Below are positions 47,681 to 56,710 of a stretch of DNA of 64,000 bases, piece by piece (positions within the stretch are counted from its first letter, which is position 1; each line of letters opens with the position of its first letter). Source of the stretch: Myroides profundi (GTDB lineage: Bacteria > Bacteroidota > Bacteroidia > Flavobacteriales > Flavobacteriaceae). The stretch spans positions 2,480,001 through 2,544,000 of the forward strand of contig NZ_CP010817.1 in assembly GCF_000833025.1 (NCBI RefSeq), in the 5' to 3' direction. Made by a program: the position numbers and the translations under genes. The notes under the pieces are model-generated. The model worked only from the letters and a program-made list of their open reading frames with translations. It was not told where the DNA came from and searched no databases.

Positions 47681-48247
47681 TGCAATCACTTAAATTTACC
47701 TGTTGAGATTGATTTTGGGCCTGGTAAAATAGAGTATCTTTATACTCCCTCAGGAGAGAAAACACAGAAGAGAGTAACAGAGAAAGGAGTTTTTACCTAC
47801 AGCAGAAAACTTTTTAAATGCTAAGACTAATACTTATGCGTATCAATTTAAAGGTCATCTAGACAATCTAAGGTTGTCTTATAGTTATAAGAGTAAAAAT
47901 AATATAATTGAAGCAAATGAGATTATAGAAGAAACAAACAATTATCCTTTTGGATTAGCTCATAAGAAGTATAATTAGAAGAATGGTACTTTAATGAAAG
48001 ACTATAAGTATCAATACAATGGTAAGGGTATTACAAAAAGGATTGGACATGTTTTTCAGTAGAAGAAGGTCGATTTACCTATCAAAATGAAAAGATAAAC
48101 AACTAAACGAGAATTGTTCTAATCTTATAAATTACTGTACAAATAATGTTAATGTTGCTGATTCAGCTACTTTTGACCAAATTCATATTTCGAAGATAGT
48201 GAGCGTAAAACAATGAAGAACCTGTTGATGGTAAATTAACAATTAAT
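47681..48247 (+). pseudogene. Remnant of an Rhs/YD-repeat protein
   Basis: Broken frames keep Rhs core phrases: CNHLNLPVEIDF and KIEYLYTPSGEKTQKRVTE (47681-47824), then in another frame QFKGHLDNLRLSYSYKS and EIIEETNNYPFGLAHKKYN (47826-47978), a TAG, then KYQYNGKGITKRIGH (to 48062). These equal the NHLNLP, GNIRLSY, YPFGL and YNGKE landmarks at the C-terminus of Rhs core domains in Flavobacteria. At least one frameshift and several stops show decay. The repeat-rich N-terminal part is missing. Confidence 0.8.
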
Positions 48248-48263
48248 CTATTAACTAAATAAA

Positions 48264-48740
48264 ATGATACCAAATAAAAAACTAAAAATATTTTCATATA
48301 GCGCTTTAGTTCTAATAATATACTTTATTAGTTCAATTCTTATTGATCCTAATGGTTTTTTTATTCAAAATCAAAAAATAAATAGTGTTCCAAAAGAAAA
48401 AGCTATAACAAATAAAACTTTCATAGAAACAATTGAACCTCAACTTGTTTTCGTAAATCAAATGAAAAAAGATTTTTATGTTTACACATATAACTATAGC
48501 TATTTGAAAAGTTATGGAATACTACAATTATTCAAACATAGAGTTATTATAGATAAACAATGTTATTATAAATTCATTATCGCTGATTCTTTAATAGATC
48601 TTTCTGAATTTGAGATTCGGTATAATGATTTAAAGACTAATCTTTTTAATGATGTTGAAGGCTTTAATACAATGAAAAGCAATGATGTTATGATAATAAT
48701 CAAATACAAAGATATACTTATGTACAAGGCATTATATTAA
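48264..48740 (+). CDS. Unknown protein, possible immunity protein of the lost Rhs toxin
   Basis: The 158-aa frame has one membrane helix (residues 9-28, FSYSALVLIIYFISSILID) and a polar remainder rich in Tyr, Phe and Lys. It follows the Rhs remnant on the same strand by a few bases, the place where Rhs toxins keep their immunity gene. Very AT-rich codon use, more so than the housekeeping genes, suits a transferred accessory gene. Unrecognised family; immunity role is inference. Confidence 0.6.
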   Translation: MIPNKKLKIFSYSALVLIIYFISSILIDPNGFFIQNQKINSVPKEKAITNKTFIETIEPQLVFVNQMKKDFYVYTYNYSYLKSYGILQLFKHRVIIDKQCYYKFIIADSLIDLSEFEIRYNDLKTNLFNDVEGFNTMKSNDVMIIIKYKDILMYKALY

Positions 48741-49194
48741 AACATCCACTAATAGCTAGCCTTATGATGTGACATATATAAGAAGTAATTCTTTTTATAT
48801 TGTTGGAAAAGAGGAAAAGAGGAAAAGAGGAAAAGACATAGGGAGTTTAGTTTATCAGTATTTACCTTACCAATACCTAATACCTATTGATGGTAAACTA
48901 CATTAATATTTACTTAGACGATTATCTGAACAAATTTCAAAAGCCCCTTAATTAGGGCTTTTGTCTTATAAAATAAATTGAATTTTTCTTTTAACTATAA
49001 AACATCAATAACAGAGAAAATATGATTACGATCTGTTTCTTCAAAACTTGGTTTAGGTTGGTTTAGCTTTGAAAGCTAACAACAAATAATCAGAAAAGCA
49101 AAGCATTCAGTATCTTGAACTAAAGAACAACAAAGAAGTAACTCTTTTTATACCTTCTAAGGAATGAATAAGGATAAGGCGTATGATAAATCCA
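48741..49194. other. Intergenic region with a small 8-bp tandem repeat and a terminator
   Basis: GAGGAAAA is repeated about four times (48805-48835). A hairpin AAAAGCCC / GGGCTTTT (48939-48946 with 48955-48962) with a T-rich end is a probable terminator for the 48264 gene. Short phrases near 48850-48905 (TTGATGGTAAACTA) echo the end of the Rhs remnant (near 48224-48240), so further decay products are likely. Confidence 0.5.
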
Positions 49195-49266
49195 TACTGT
49201 CTCCGTTAAAAAGCCTGTTTTAACGGAGACAGTACGGACTCATAACGGACTCACTACGGACTCATT
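49195..49266. repeat. 17-bp perfect hairpin joined to 11-bp direct repeats
   Basis: The arms 49195-49211 and 49218-49234 (TACTGTCTCCGTTAAAA and its exact complement) enclose the loop AGCCTG. ACGGA then occurs at 49223, 49234, 49245 and 49256, exactly 11 bp apart. The last three form the units ACGGACTCATA, ACGGACTCACT and ACGGACTCATT. There is no T-run, so a terminator is unlikely. A related layout is at 29258-29333. Confidence 0.65.
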
Positions 49267-49280
49267 CGCATTTAAACAAA

Positions 49281-49305
49281 AAGAGCTACCTCATCAGTAG
49301 CTCTT
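49281..49305 (-). terminator. Terminator of the 49311 gene
   Basis: A 9-bp stem AAGAGCTAC / GTAGCTCTT (49281-49289 with 49297-49305) lies 6 nt after the stop codon and has a T-run on the minus strand. Confidence 0.8.
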
Positions 49306-49310
49306 CTCAT

Positions 49311-50024
49311 TTACTCTTTAAGCATTAGCTTATATTCTCGTTTATTACTCTTAGGGTTAATATCTATAAACTCATACTGATCAATATTACTCAATACTTG
49401 TTCGAATCGCTTTTTTGCTTCTTCTAAAGTCCAAGTCGTAGGAAAGTAAAAACCGTCAAACTTGCTCTCTGTAATATCTGCTTTAAACTCGTGGATATAA
49501 TCATAAAACCCACCATACGCTAGGGCGATCACCCCTGACCACTGTATAGCATAATGCTTATTAGCCAATGGTGTAAAGCTAATGGTATGATTCGCCGAAA
49601 GGTCATGGCCTAGTAGGTAGATACCAAAAGCCAATTCAGACTCTAACATATCATCTGCTAAAGGAAGCGGATTAAGTACAAACTCTCTATTATCTAATAA
49701 ATCAAAACTAAAAGGTGTGGTCCCATCAGAAAGAAGAAGTCCCCCTTCATCTGACCAATAGGTAGAAGACAAAGTACACTGATGATAATTATCCCACACG
49801 ATTCTAGACTGCCACTCGCTCATACTGGTATACTCTGCATCATCGTCGAAGTCCTCTTCCTCATCTTCTATATACTCTTCTCCTTCGCTTAGATAGTAGT
49901 ATTTTGACTTTAGGTGTAGGTCAAACCACAGTTTGCCTGATTCGTCTAAACGACCTGCCCAAACAAACTCTTCTAACAGATGGGGTTTAGGATAGGCACT
50001 GTCGATAAATGTAATTGTACTCAT
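49311..50024 (-). CDS. Unknown acidic cytoplasmic protein
   Basis: The protein has no signal peptide. It contains a strongly acidic patch (EEYIEDEEEDFDDDAEY) around residues 48-65 and ends in basic residues. No known motif is visible. The frame reaches 50042 only through TTG; the ATG at 50024 (MSTITFIDSAYPKPHL) is preferred. Single gene with its own terminator. Confidence 0.75.
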   Translation of the reverse strand: MSTITFIDSAYPKPHLLEEFVWAGRLDESGKLWFDLHLKSKYYYLSEGEEYIEDEEEDFDDDAEYTSMSEWQSRIVWDNYHQCTLSSTYWSDEGGLLLSDGTTPFSFDLLDNREFVLNPLPLADDMLESELAFGIYLLGHDLSANHTISFTPLANKHYAIQWSGVIALAYGGFYDYIHEFKADITESKFDGFYFPTTWTLEEAKKRFEQVLSNIDQYEFIDINPKSNKREYKLMLKE

Positions 50025-50142
50025 GTATATGCTGCTTAACAAAATATTGATACGGCCAAAGCTACAAATATCTAGAGTAGTAATACAAGCTTTTTCTTTT
50101 ATAAACAGATATAAAACTCTATGTTTATTACGACCTCTATTT

Positions 50143-50541
50143 TTAGGTAAATCGATAGTGTAACAGCCTATAGTAGTTCGCTGTTCTACTTTCGAACAAC
50201 TGTTTTCCTACAAAATCGAAAATGATATTCTTTAAATCTAATAAGGATACGATGTCTTCATTGATTAAAAATCCTAACTGCCCACAGAGCAAAATCTGTT
50301 TCTCTAAAGTCATACAGCAGTGAGAGATATCGTCTAAGTAACAAACAAAATCTTCTTCTATCTGACTCTTTAATCCCAAACCGATATACAAAGAAATCAT
50401 CCCACTAATCTCTCTCATCTTAGCGATCGCTCCTAGATGATCCTCTTTAAAGTTCTCTAAGGTTAGTTTATAGATTGTTAACTTTAGTTCTAATGATTTA
50501 ATCAACATCGCATCTCGCTGATATACACTCACAAAGCTCAT
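50143..50541 (-). CDS. S23-type four-helix bundle protein
   Basis: Four long helices fit the 23S-rRNA-intervening-sequence (S23/IVP) family: MLIKSLELKLTIYKLTLENF, AIAKMREISGMISLYIGLGL, and EEDFVCYLDDISHCCMTLEK followed by LLCGQLGFL. A second family member lies at 55952. Such proteins are often coded in accessory or intervening DNA. Function in the cell is unclear. Confidence 0.7.
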   Translation of the reverse strand: MSFVSVYQRDAMLIKSLELKLTIYKLTLENFKEDHLGAIAKMREISGMISLYIGLGLKSQIEEDFVCYLDDISHCCMTLEKQILLCGQLGFLINEDIVSLLDLKNIIFDFVGKQLFESRTANYYRLLHYRFT

Positions 50542-50637
50542 AACAAATAGTTTATAGATTAACTATACTCCTACCATTACAATACCAAAGAAAGCATTTC
50601 TATGTGAAGAAATTGTTATGTTTTGAGTTAATATAGA

Positions 50638-51333
50638 CTATGATTTCAAGTAGTCTACTACTTCTCTGATGTTCTTTAACTGTCTATAGTTTTCATAAAC
50701 TAGCTCTTCCTCTACGACTTCGTGTGCCCAAGTCACATGAAAAGGAACGTGTAGTGCCGCCCCTCCAAGTTCTAAAACTGGGATAATATCAGACTTAACT
50801 GAATTTCCTACCATCATAAACTCCTGAGGTTGACAAGATAGCTTGCTTACTAAATTTCCATAATCCAATATCTGCTTATCACTCATCACCTCTACATGGT
50901 CAAAATACTTAGATAGGGAAGAATTCTTTAGTTTTCGCTCTTGATCTAATAAATCACCTTTAGTCGCTAGTACTAGCTTATAGTTGCCATTTAGTTGATC
51001 TAGTGTTTCCTCTACTCCATCTAAAAGAGTGATCGGCTTATCGATCAGTTCATGTCCCAACCCCAAGATGCGGTGCATTAATACATCTGTCATTTGAGCT
51101 CCTGTAATCTGAGCTCCCGTCTCTAATAAACTCAATAAAAAACTCTTCGCTCCGAAACCATATCGGTCTAGATTTCGCATCTCTGTTGCAAAAAGGGCTT
51201 TAGACACTTCTGCTGCTGGTAAATAATCTTTTAGAAGCTCACAAAAAGCGTGCTCTGTCTCTTGGTAGTATATCTCATTATTCCAAAGTGTATCATCTGC
51301 ATCAAATGCTATGACCTGTATATCTTTACTCAT
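50638..51333 (-). CDS. HAD-superfamily phosphatase, YjjG-like
   Basis: Motif I reads FDADDTLW with nucleophile D11 and acid D13. Motif II is in VLATKGD (threonine), and motif III lysine and IV acids lie in the MMVGNSVKSDIIPVLELGG segment. The helical cap lies between residues 20 and 105. At 231 aa it fits YjjG-like or nucleotidase-type HAD enzymes. Substrate unknown; single gene. Confidence 0.87.
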   Translation of the reverse strand: MSKDIQVIAFDADDTLWNNEIYYQETEHAFCELLKDYLPAAEVSKALFATEMRNLDRYGFGAKSFLLSLLETGAQITGAQMTDVLMHRILGLGHELIDKPITLLDGVEETLDQLNGNYKLVLATKGDLLDQERKLKNSSLSKYFDHVEVMSDKQILDYGNLVSKLSCQPQEFMMVGNSVKSDIIPVLELGGAALHVPFHVTWAHEVVEEELVYENYRQLKNIREVVDYLKS

Positions 51334-51412
51334 ATTCTATTTCTTTATATCCTTGTCAAATATAAAGATTGACTAGCGATTCTAAAAAGACTTTTGTCTT
51401 TCTTCATTTATT

Positions 51413-52456
51413 CTACTGATGTTCTTCATTATAATTCCTTATCCCATAAGATAGTCTTGATTCTTCTACGAATCGATCAAAATCAGACATATACTCATAA
51501 TCTTGTACTGTACGGTATTTGTTATACTCTACTTCTGCCATCTGCTTCGCTACCATCGCTGAGACTTTGCCTGCGTCCTTGAGCACATCATATTCATTAA
51601 AAGATAAGAACGCATCTAATCGATCTATCCAGTCAGCCATTTTCATTGCTTTTTGGCGTTTAGCCATATTCTCTGCAAAATCCAAATACATTGATACTAC
51701 TCTATTCAACTCTGTCAATTCCTCTATATTCAAATAGTTTTTAGCCACTACTACATCACTCTTCAGGATCTTTCCTCCTTGTTTCTCATTCTTCCAAGAT
51801 GTCAATCCCATATTCTTCTGATTCGAATTAGCTCTTTTCTTTATTAATTCGGCAGCTGTATGATTGTGAATCGCCCAATGTAATTTATTCTGCACTATTG
51901 CATAAAACTCTTGAGTAACTTTCGATTTAGGATCATAGTCAATAGATGTTGCATAAATATCTGTAATCTTCTGATAAAAAAGACGTTCACTACTACGTAT
52001 CTCACGAATACGTTCTACTAATTCCTCAAAATAGTCTTTGCCGAATAATTGTTGTCCTTGCTTTAAGCGCTCATCATCTAACGCAAACCCTTTTATCAAG
52101 TACTCCCTCAATACTCCATTAGCCCACTTTCTAAATTGTGTTGCCTGTACAGAATTAACCCTATACCCCACAGATAGTATCATATCTAAATTATAGAAGT
52201 TAGTCTTATATTTTTTACCATCAGAGGCAGTATGTGCAAAATTTGCACATACTGAATCCTCTTCTAATTCACCGTCTTTTAATACATTAGCAATATGCTT
52301 TGTGATAACACTTCTATCTACACCGAATATCTCACTCATTGTCTTTTGTGACGCCCAAATAGTCTCTTGATTACTATCAACTATAACTTGAACACTTGTT
52401 TTACCTTCTTTATTCTGATAAAACAGAAAATTCGAAACGTTGCTCTCTTCTTTCAT
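51413..52456 (-). CDS. RhuM family protein
   Basis: The N-terminal domain (IWASQKTMSEIFGVDRSVIT, KHIANVLKDGELEE, FYNLDMILSVGYRVNS, FRKWANGVLREYLIKGFALDD) matches the RhuM/ORF11 family, with a Fic/DOC-like C-terminal helical region. Family members occur on islands and near toxin-type genes; biochemical role is not established. The ATG at 52456 is preferred over the TTG at 52486. Inside the coding sequence is a 27-bp palindrome (52228-52254). A decayed relative lies at 60626. Confidence 0.87.
   Translation of the reverse strand: MKEESNVSNFLFYQNKEGKTSVQVIVDSNQETIWASQKTMSEIFGVDRSVITKHIANVLKDGELEEDSVCANFAHTASDGKKYKTNFYNLDMILSVGYRVNSVQATQFRKWANGVLREYLIKGFALDDERLKQGQQLFGKDYFEELVERIREIRSSERLFYQKITDIYATSIDYDPKSKVTQEFYAIVQNKLHWAIHNHTAAELIKKRANSNQKNMGLTSWKNEKQGGKILKSDVVVAKNYLNIEELTELNRVVSMYLDFAENMAKRQKAMKMADWIDRLDAFLSFNEYDVLKDAGKVSAMVAKQMAEVEYNKYRTVQDYEYMSDFDRFVEESRLSYGIRNYNEEHQ
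52228..52254. repeat. 27-bp palindrome inside the RhuM gene
   Basis: Two 13-bp arms (CAGTATGTGCAAA and its complement) flank one central base. In the protein this encodes SVCANFAHT. The 19-bp core ATGTGCAAA-N-TTTGCACAT also lies in the RhuM pseudogene (60814-60836), there read in another frame. Confidence 0.7.
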
Positions 52457-52548
52457 AGTATATATTTGTAAGTAGTACTTAATCAATACTTCGCAATCTA
52501 CTCTATTTTATACACTTACTCTTTAAATACATTGCTCTAAATAATAGC

Positions 52549-52574
52549 AAAAGCCCATCATGTGATGGGCTTTT
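52549..52574. terminator. Hairpin terminator after the oxidoreductase gene
   Basis: AAAAGCCCATCA / TGATGGGCTTTT (52549-52560 with 52563-52574), flanked by T-runs on both strands, lies about 35 nt after the stop of the oxidoreductase (minus strand). Confidence 0.8.
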
Positions 52575-52608
52575 CTATATTTGCGTATCTTTATATTCTA
52601 CTAAAAAA

Positions 52609-53586
52609 TTACTCTGTTATCATCACCAATCTTTTTCCACTGCTAAGAGGCATATCCCATACCTCACTTATCTCTTGCCACGGATAACTCACTGTCTCAA
52701 GGCGTAACTTCCCTGCTACTGCTAAGTCAAAAGCTTCTGGTAATAAGACTTTAAAGAAGCGAACCATCTCTTCATCTGTCCAACTGCCTATTCCAGATCC
52801 TAATAGCATAATGTCCGTTCCCCTCAGTATAGAAGAAGACAACTCCATCATATCACCAGACATCGCTCCTACATTGACAAAACGAGTTCTATGTTGATAC
52901 TTGCCTTTACCTTTTAATGCGGTCAATATAGCCGAAGCGCTATCTCCCCATAAGTAATCGATCACTACATCGATAGGTGTTTCTTGATGTACTTGACTAA
53001 ATGCTGTTACTAGAGTTTCTTTATTCTGATGCAGACTGATCACCTCATCTGCTCCCAGTTCCTTTAATGAGGATAATGCTTCTTCATTGCGCCCTGTCAC
53101 GATTACTTTACTCGCTCCATAATGTTTGGCCATTTGTACAGCTACTTGCCCTGTGACACCTGTAGCTCCATTGATCAGCACTACTTCTCCCTTTTGTAAC
53201 CTTGCTCTGACTACCATAGCGATCACAGACCCCATAAGGGCATTAGGCATAGTGGCTGCCATTGCTAAATCAATTCCTTTAGGTAAGGGTACTAGTTGAT
53301 TCTTATCTACGATGGCATACTCACTTAACATCCCCTGTAAGCCAAATCCGTAAGCCATCGTCCCGTCTGGAAGCTCACCTACTCCATCTGTTCCGATAAC
53401 AAAAGGAGCAAAAGGTTTAGTACTTACTGAATAATGCTTGCCACTAGCGATAGCTCTATCGAGATTCTTAATCGAAACTGCCTTGATTTTCATCAACACT
53501 TCTTCTGATGAACTCACTTCTACAGACTTAAAATCGGTAGTATATACAGGATTCTGTCCTTTTTCTTTTACAATTACTGCTTTCAT
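52609..53586 (-). CDS. Zinc-independent medium-chain dehydrogenase/reductase (quinone-oxidoreductase-like)
   Basis: It has the GroES-like N-terminal domain (about 1-120, with VIGTDGVGELPDG) and the Rossmann motif GATGVTGQVAVQMAKHYGA (near residue 140). Zinc ligands of alcohol dehydrogenases are absent, so NADPH-dependent quinone or enone reduction is likely. At 325 aa it is complete. It lies 69 nt downstream of a Crp-type regulator on the same strand, which probably controls it. Confidence 0.88.
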   Translation of the reverse strand: MKAVIVKEKGQNPVYTTDFKSVEVSSSEEVLMKIKAVSIKNLDRAIASGKHYSVSTKPFAPFVIGTDGVGELPDGTMAYGFGLQGMLSEYAIVDKNQLVPLPKGIDLAMAATMPNALMGSVIAMVVRARLQKGEVVLINGATGVTGQVAVQMAKHYGASKVIVTGRNEEALSSLKELGADEVISLHQNKETLVTAFSQVHQETPIDVVIDYLWGDSASAILTALKGKGKYQHRTRFVNVGAMSGDMMELSSSILRGTDIMLLGSGIGSWTDEEMVRFFKVLLPEAFDLAVAGKLRLETVSYPWQEISEVWDMPLSSGKRLVMITE

Positions 53587-53655
53587 ATCTCTTTATTTTA
53601 TAGAGACAAAAGTATTGGATAGCAACCGTGTATATCGATAACAAATGTTATCAAA

Positions 53656-54228
53656 TTAGGACTTTAGCAGCTTGCTTTTGATACGGCTTAAGTGAACCTT
53701 AGATATTCCTATATAAGAAGCGATATAGTGCTGTGGAATACGTTGTATCAACTCTGGTCTACTCTCATAAAGCTTAAGATAACGCTCCTCTGGGGTTGAC
53801 TGTACAAAAGATAAGCTGTGATTCACATAGTCGAATGTTCGCTGAAAAATCACATCTATAAACAGATCTCTATACTCTGGCGTAGCTAAAGAGTCTTCTA
53901 ATAATGGTCTGATATCTTCTTTATCAGCCACCCATACCACTGTAGGTTCTATCGTCTCAAGAGTAAATTTACTAGGCATTCCCCTCCAAAAACTCTCAAT
54001 AGAAGAAACCATACTGTTCTCTAAAAAGAATTGAAAAGTCACCTCCTGTCCATCTTTATTAATCCAAACACGCAGACATCCCTTGCTTACCCAAAATACT
54101 TTATTCGCTATCGCTCCCTCCTCTAACAATACTGTTTTTGCAGGATACACTTCCTCTCTAAAATAAGGTTTATACTTATTGATAAACTCTTGGCTAAGTA
54201 AAGAATCTTTATCTACTTTTTCGAACAT
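53656..54228 (-). CDS. Crp/Fnr-family transcriptional regulator
   Basis: A cyclic-nucleotide-binding-type beta-roll (about 30-120: VLLEEGAIANKVFWVSKGCL, QEVTFQFFLENSMVSS) precedes a short helix-turn-helix (HYIASYIGISKVHLSRIKSK). The 190-aa length and the YIGIS-x-VHLSR-I pattern are typical of the Bacteroidota Crp/Fnr subgroup. No cysteine cluster for an Fe-S centre is seen. It likely acts on the adjacent oxidoreductase gene. Confidence 0.9.
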   Translation of the reverse strand: MFEKVDKDSLLSQEFINKYKPYFREEVYPAKTVLLEEGAIANKVFWVSKGCLRVWINKDGQEVTFQFFLENSMVSSIESFWRGMPSKFTLETIEPTVVWVADKEDIRPLLEDSLATPEYRDLFIDVIFQRTFDYVNHSLSFVQSTPEERYLKLYESRPELIQRIPQHYIASYIGISKVHLSRIKSKLLKS

Positions 54229-54424
54229 AACTATTGATAATTCTACTGTTTAAAATTAAAACTTATTAGGGTATCATAAAAGCTAATTTAGCACTTATAA
54301 CAACAACTAGCATCAGCATTACAGTATTAAATAATTTTCTAAAAATAAATCAAACAACCACTCATTTTACATAAAAAATTAGATCATTCAAATGATTACC
54401 AACTTAACAATCACAAAAATAACT

Positions 54425-54432
54425 TAAATTTG
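54425..54432 (+). promoter_or_regulatory. Promoter -7 box of the 54450 gene
   Basis: TAAATTTG matches TAnnTTTG exactly and lies 17 nt before the ATG, giving a very short leader. No exact TTG is at -33. Confidence 0.5.
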
Positions 54433-54449
54433 TAAAAAAATATTACACT

Positions 54450-55907
54450 ATGAAAAATTACATTACCACATCCTTAGTCATTATGGCTGCTATAGGAGTA
54501 CAAGCACAAGACTTCAATGTCAAAAAAGGAATTGTAACAATTAATAAAAAAGAAATCGCTAAGATTGACCGAAAAGGAGTTGTTTATAAATTCACTAGTT
54601 TAGATGATAAGACTACCTTTTGGGCAGAAGTGAAAAGCAGCGCTAACAACAACTTCTGGTTACAACTTAAAGGAGAAAATGGAAACGTACAGGATATGGA
54701 GATGAAAAATGTTCCATTTACACTAAGTAAAGAGAAACAAGCTATTATGGCAGTATACTTTTCTGCAGATGGTCTGATCACAGAGGAAGGTATTAACTCT
54801 GAAAGAGCAACCGAATTGTTTCAATCTTCTAATAAAGAAATTTCTGAAAAATGGAATAAAATAGATGGTGATAGAAAAGCTGAAAAAGCAGAAGAAACTG
54901 CTCTTTTAAAGAAAGCGAATATCAATGTCACAGATGATGCAAGCATCATGCAAGGGGCTGACAAAATAGGTTTTATCAATACAAAAACAACTAAACAAGC
55001 GTACTCTTCACATGAAGCTACAATAGCTGATATCAAAGGAAATGTTATCGCTAAAGTGAGTTATGACGAAACAAAAACAATGAACGCTAAAAGAGGAGTT
55101 ACGCTGACTACGTATGATGACAAACAGTTTGATATAACAGACCTTAACTATTTCATGGATGCTACAGATCCTATAAGAGCGAATCCTGTGTTTATAGCTA
55201 AACTATATGCTAACGGCTATAAATTTGGCGATATGACTCAACAAATAAAAGATTATCGCGACGCTAAGACTGCTGAAAAACAAGAAGAATATAATAAGCA
55301 TGTAGTAGAAGCTAGAGGAAAATCACGTAATATCTATGATCAAGAGGGGTATGTGATCGATAAAAAAGGAACTAAACACACTGGATTAGTAACTATTGAA
55401 TTTGAATCTGTACCTCGCGATGGAGACTATAGAATAAGTGGTAGCGTTGGGATAGCTGATGTTAGTAGCTATGGTAACTCAGTTGCTATCAAAACTGACA
55501 AAAAAAGATTAAACTTTAAAGCAAAAGAGGGTGTAGAGTTTGGTGTAGGTAATGAGCGTTATATCGGTACTCCTACCTCTGATGACGGAGGACTGGGCAA
55601 CTCTAATGGAGAGCTAGATGTATTTGGAGGCTCTAGCAAATTCTTAATAGTCGATTATGACAATGGTGGAAATATGGTGCTACACCACCTTAAAACACCT
55701 GATGGTTTCTACCTTCTATTAAAAGGACAGAAAAAAGCAATCTATTTAGGTAACAAATCTACTTTCGGAACTAGAAAAGAGGATACAACTAAAAAATTAT
55801 TTGATAAATATGTCAACTGTGGTGCTCTTCAGTTCTCTAACTATGATACCAATACATTCGAAGGTCTTAAAAAACTAGTAGATGACTATGTGCAGTCTTG
55901 TAACTAA
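54450..55907 (+). CDS. Secreted protein of unknown function
   Basis: A signal peptide (1-19, ending VQAQ) precedes 465 residues without a recognised domain. Lys- and Glu-rich helical stretches (DGDRKAEKAEETALLKKA, DYRDAKTAEKQEEYNK) alternate with beta-type segments (YVIDKKGTKHTGLVTIEFES, SKFLIVDYDNGGNMVLHHLK, GFYLLLKGQKKAIYLG). No type IX sorting domain is present, so it probably stays in the periplasm or outer membrane. It forms a single unit with its own promoter and terminator. Confidence 0.8.
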   Translation: MKNYITTSLVIMAAIGVQAQDFNVKKGIVTINKKEIAKIDRKGVVYKFTSLDDKTTFWAEVKSSANNNFWLQLKGENGNVQDMEMKNVPFTLSKEKQAIMAVYFSADGLITEEGINSERATELFQSSNKEISEKWNKIDGDRKAEKAEETALLKKANINVTDDASIMQGADKIGFINTKTTKQAYSSHEATIADIKGNVIAKVSYDETKTMNAKRGVTLTTYDDKQFDITDLNYFMDATDPIRANPVFIAKLYANGYKFGDMTQQIKDYRDAKTAEKQEEYNKHVVEARGKSRNIYDQEGYVIDKKGTKHTGLVTIEFESVPRDGDYRISGSVGIADVSSYGNSVAIKTDKKRLNFKAKEGVEFGVGNERYIGTPTSDDGGLGNSNGELDVFGGSSKFLIVDYDNGGNMVLHHLKTPDGFYLLLKGQKKAIYLGNKSTFGTRKEDTTKKLFDKYVNCGALQFSNYDTNTFEGLKKLVDDYVQSCN

Positions 55908-55923
55908 TCTAAATTATAAAATC

Positions 55924-55945
55924 AAGCCCATCATACGATGGGCTT
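55924..55945 (+). terminator. Terminator of the 54450 gene
   Basis: AAGCCCATC / GATGGGCTT (55924-55932 with 55937-55945) with a T-rich tail follows the stop by 16 nt. Its stem resembles that of the terminator at 52549-52574. Confidence 0.75.
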
Positions 55946-55951
55946 ATTTAT

Positions 55952-56335
55952 TTATATTCTTAAGAGCAATTTATCCCACTCATTTTCTTCCTCTTCGATA
56001 AGTCCACTAACAAGCTCGTTGACAGTCTCAATTCTTTCAATTAAAGTATCTATGATCTCTTCTTCTAATACACCTAGATCCTTGGCCAGCATTAAACAGG
56101 TATGCAATAAAGCACATTCCCTTCTCGTGCTCTCAAGCTGATCACTTAGTATACAGTTTTCAAAGGTGGATAATTCTATACTCAATGGAATCTTTAATAC
56201 CCGCTCTCGAATATGAGCAATTAAATCTGCATGATCAGAACTCTGATCTACTACAGACTCCTTATACAGGTAAGTAACTAAGTCCATTGCCTTCTCCCAA
56301 GCCTCTAAGGTCTTTTTAGGTTCCTTTTTTAACAT
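55952..56335 (-). CDS. S23-type four-helix bundle protein (second member)
   Basis: The opening LEAWEKAMDLVTYLYKESVV and the second helix LIAHIRERVLKIPLSIELST match the S23/IVP pattern. The third and fourth helices follow (TRRECALLHTCLMLAKDLGV). It is convergent with the 54450 gene. It is related in plan, but not close in sequence, to the 50143 gene. Confidence 0.7.
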   Translation of the reverse strand: MLKKEPKKTLEAWEKAMDLVTYLYKESVVDQSSDHADLIAHIRERVLKIPLSIELSTFENCILSDQLESTRRECALLHTCLMLAKDLGVLEEEIIDTLIERIETVNELVSGLIEEEENEWDKLLLRI

Positions 56336-56710
56336 AATGAATAATTTTTTAGTTCATTATATTACATCTAAAACAATACCAACTAAAGATAGTCAAGATG
56401 AACAAATCGTTAGGAGAATATTATGATTGATTACTAAGCGCTTAATCATTAACAACAATAATTCGATTAATAACTAAGTCAAAAAAGGGAGTAAATAAAA
56501 GTAAAACAGAGTCCGATATTTATATCTAAACGCAGTGGGTATAATGACTCAAAAGGTTTTTGCCTTATAAATTTGCTCTTTTCTTTCCGAGTTGTTCCCA
56601 AAAAGTACGGTTTTAGCAAGGTCTTGAAAGCATTTCGGAAACAAGACTAAGCCATGACAGTAATCTGAAAACATTTAAAACAAGTTTTCACAAGACAAAA
56701 TCATCCCAAA
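56336..56710. other. Intergenic region with weak inverted repeats
   Basis: TTTCCGA (56583-56589) and TCGGAAA (56633-56639) form distant arms, and GTCTTG / CAAGAC (56620-56625 with 56639-56644) a nearer stem. The wording recalls the element at 29258-29333 but 11-bp periodicity is not clear. No gene is seen. Confidence 0.35.

Noticed and set aside
48805..48835. Phase-variable microsatellite (8-bp repeat)
   Set aside because: It lies in noncoding decay products after the 158-aa gene and touches no promoter or frame that I can identify.
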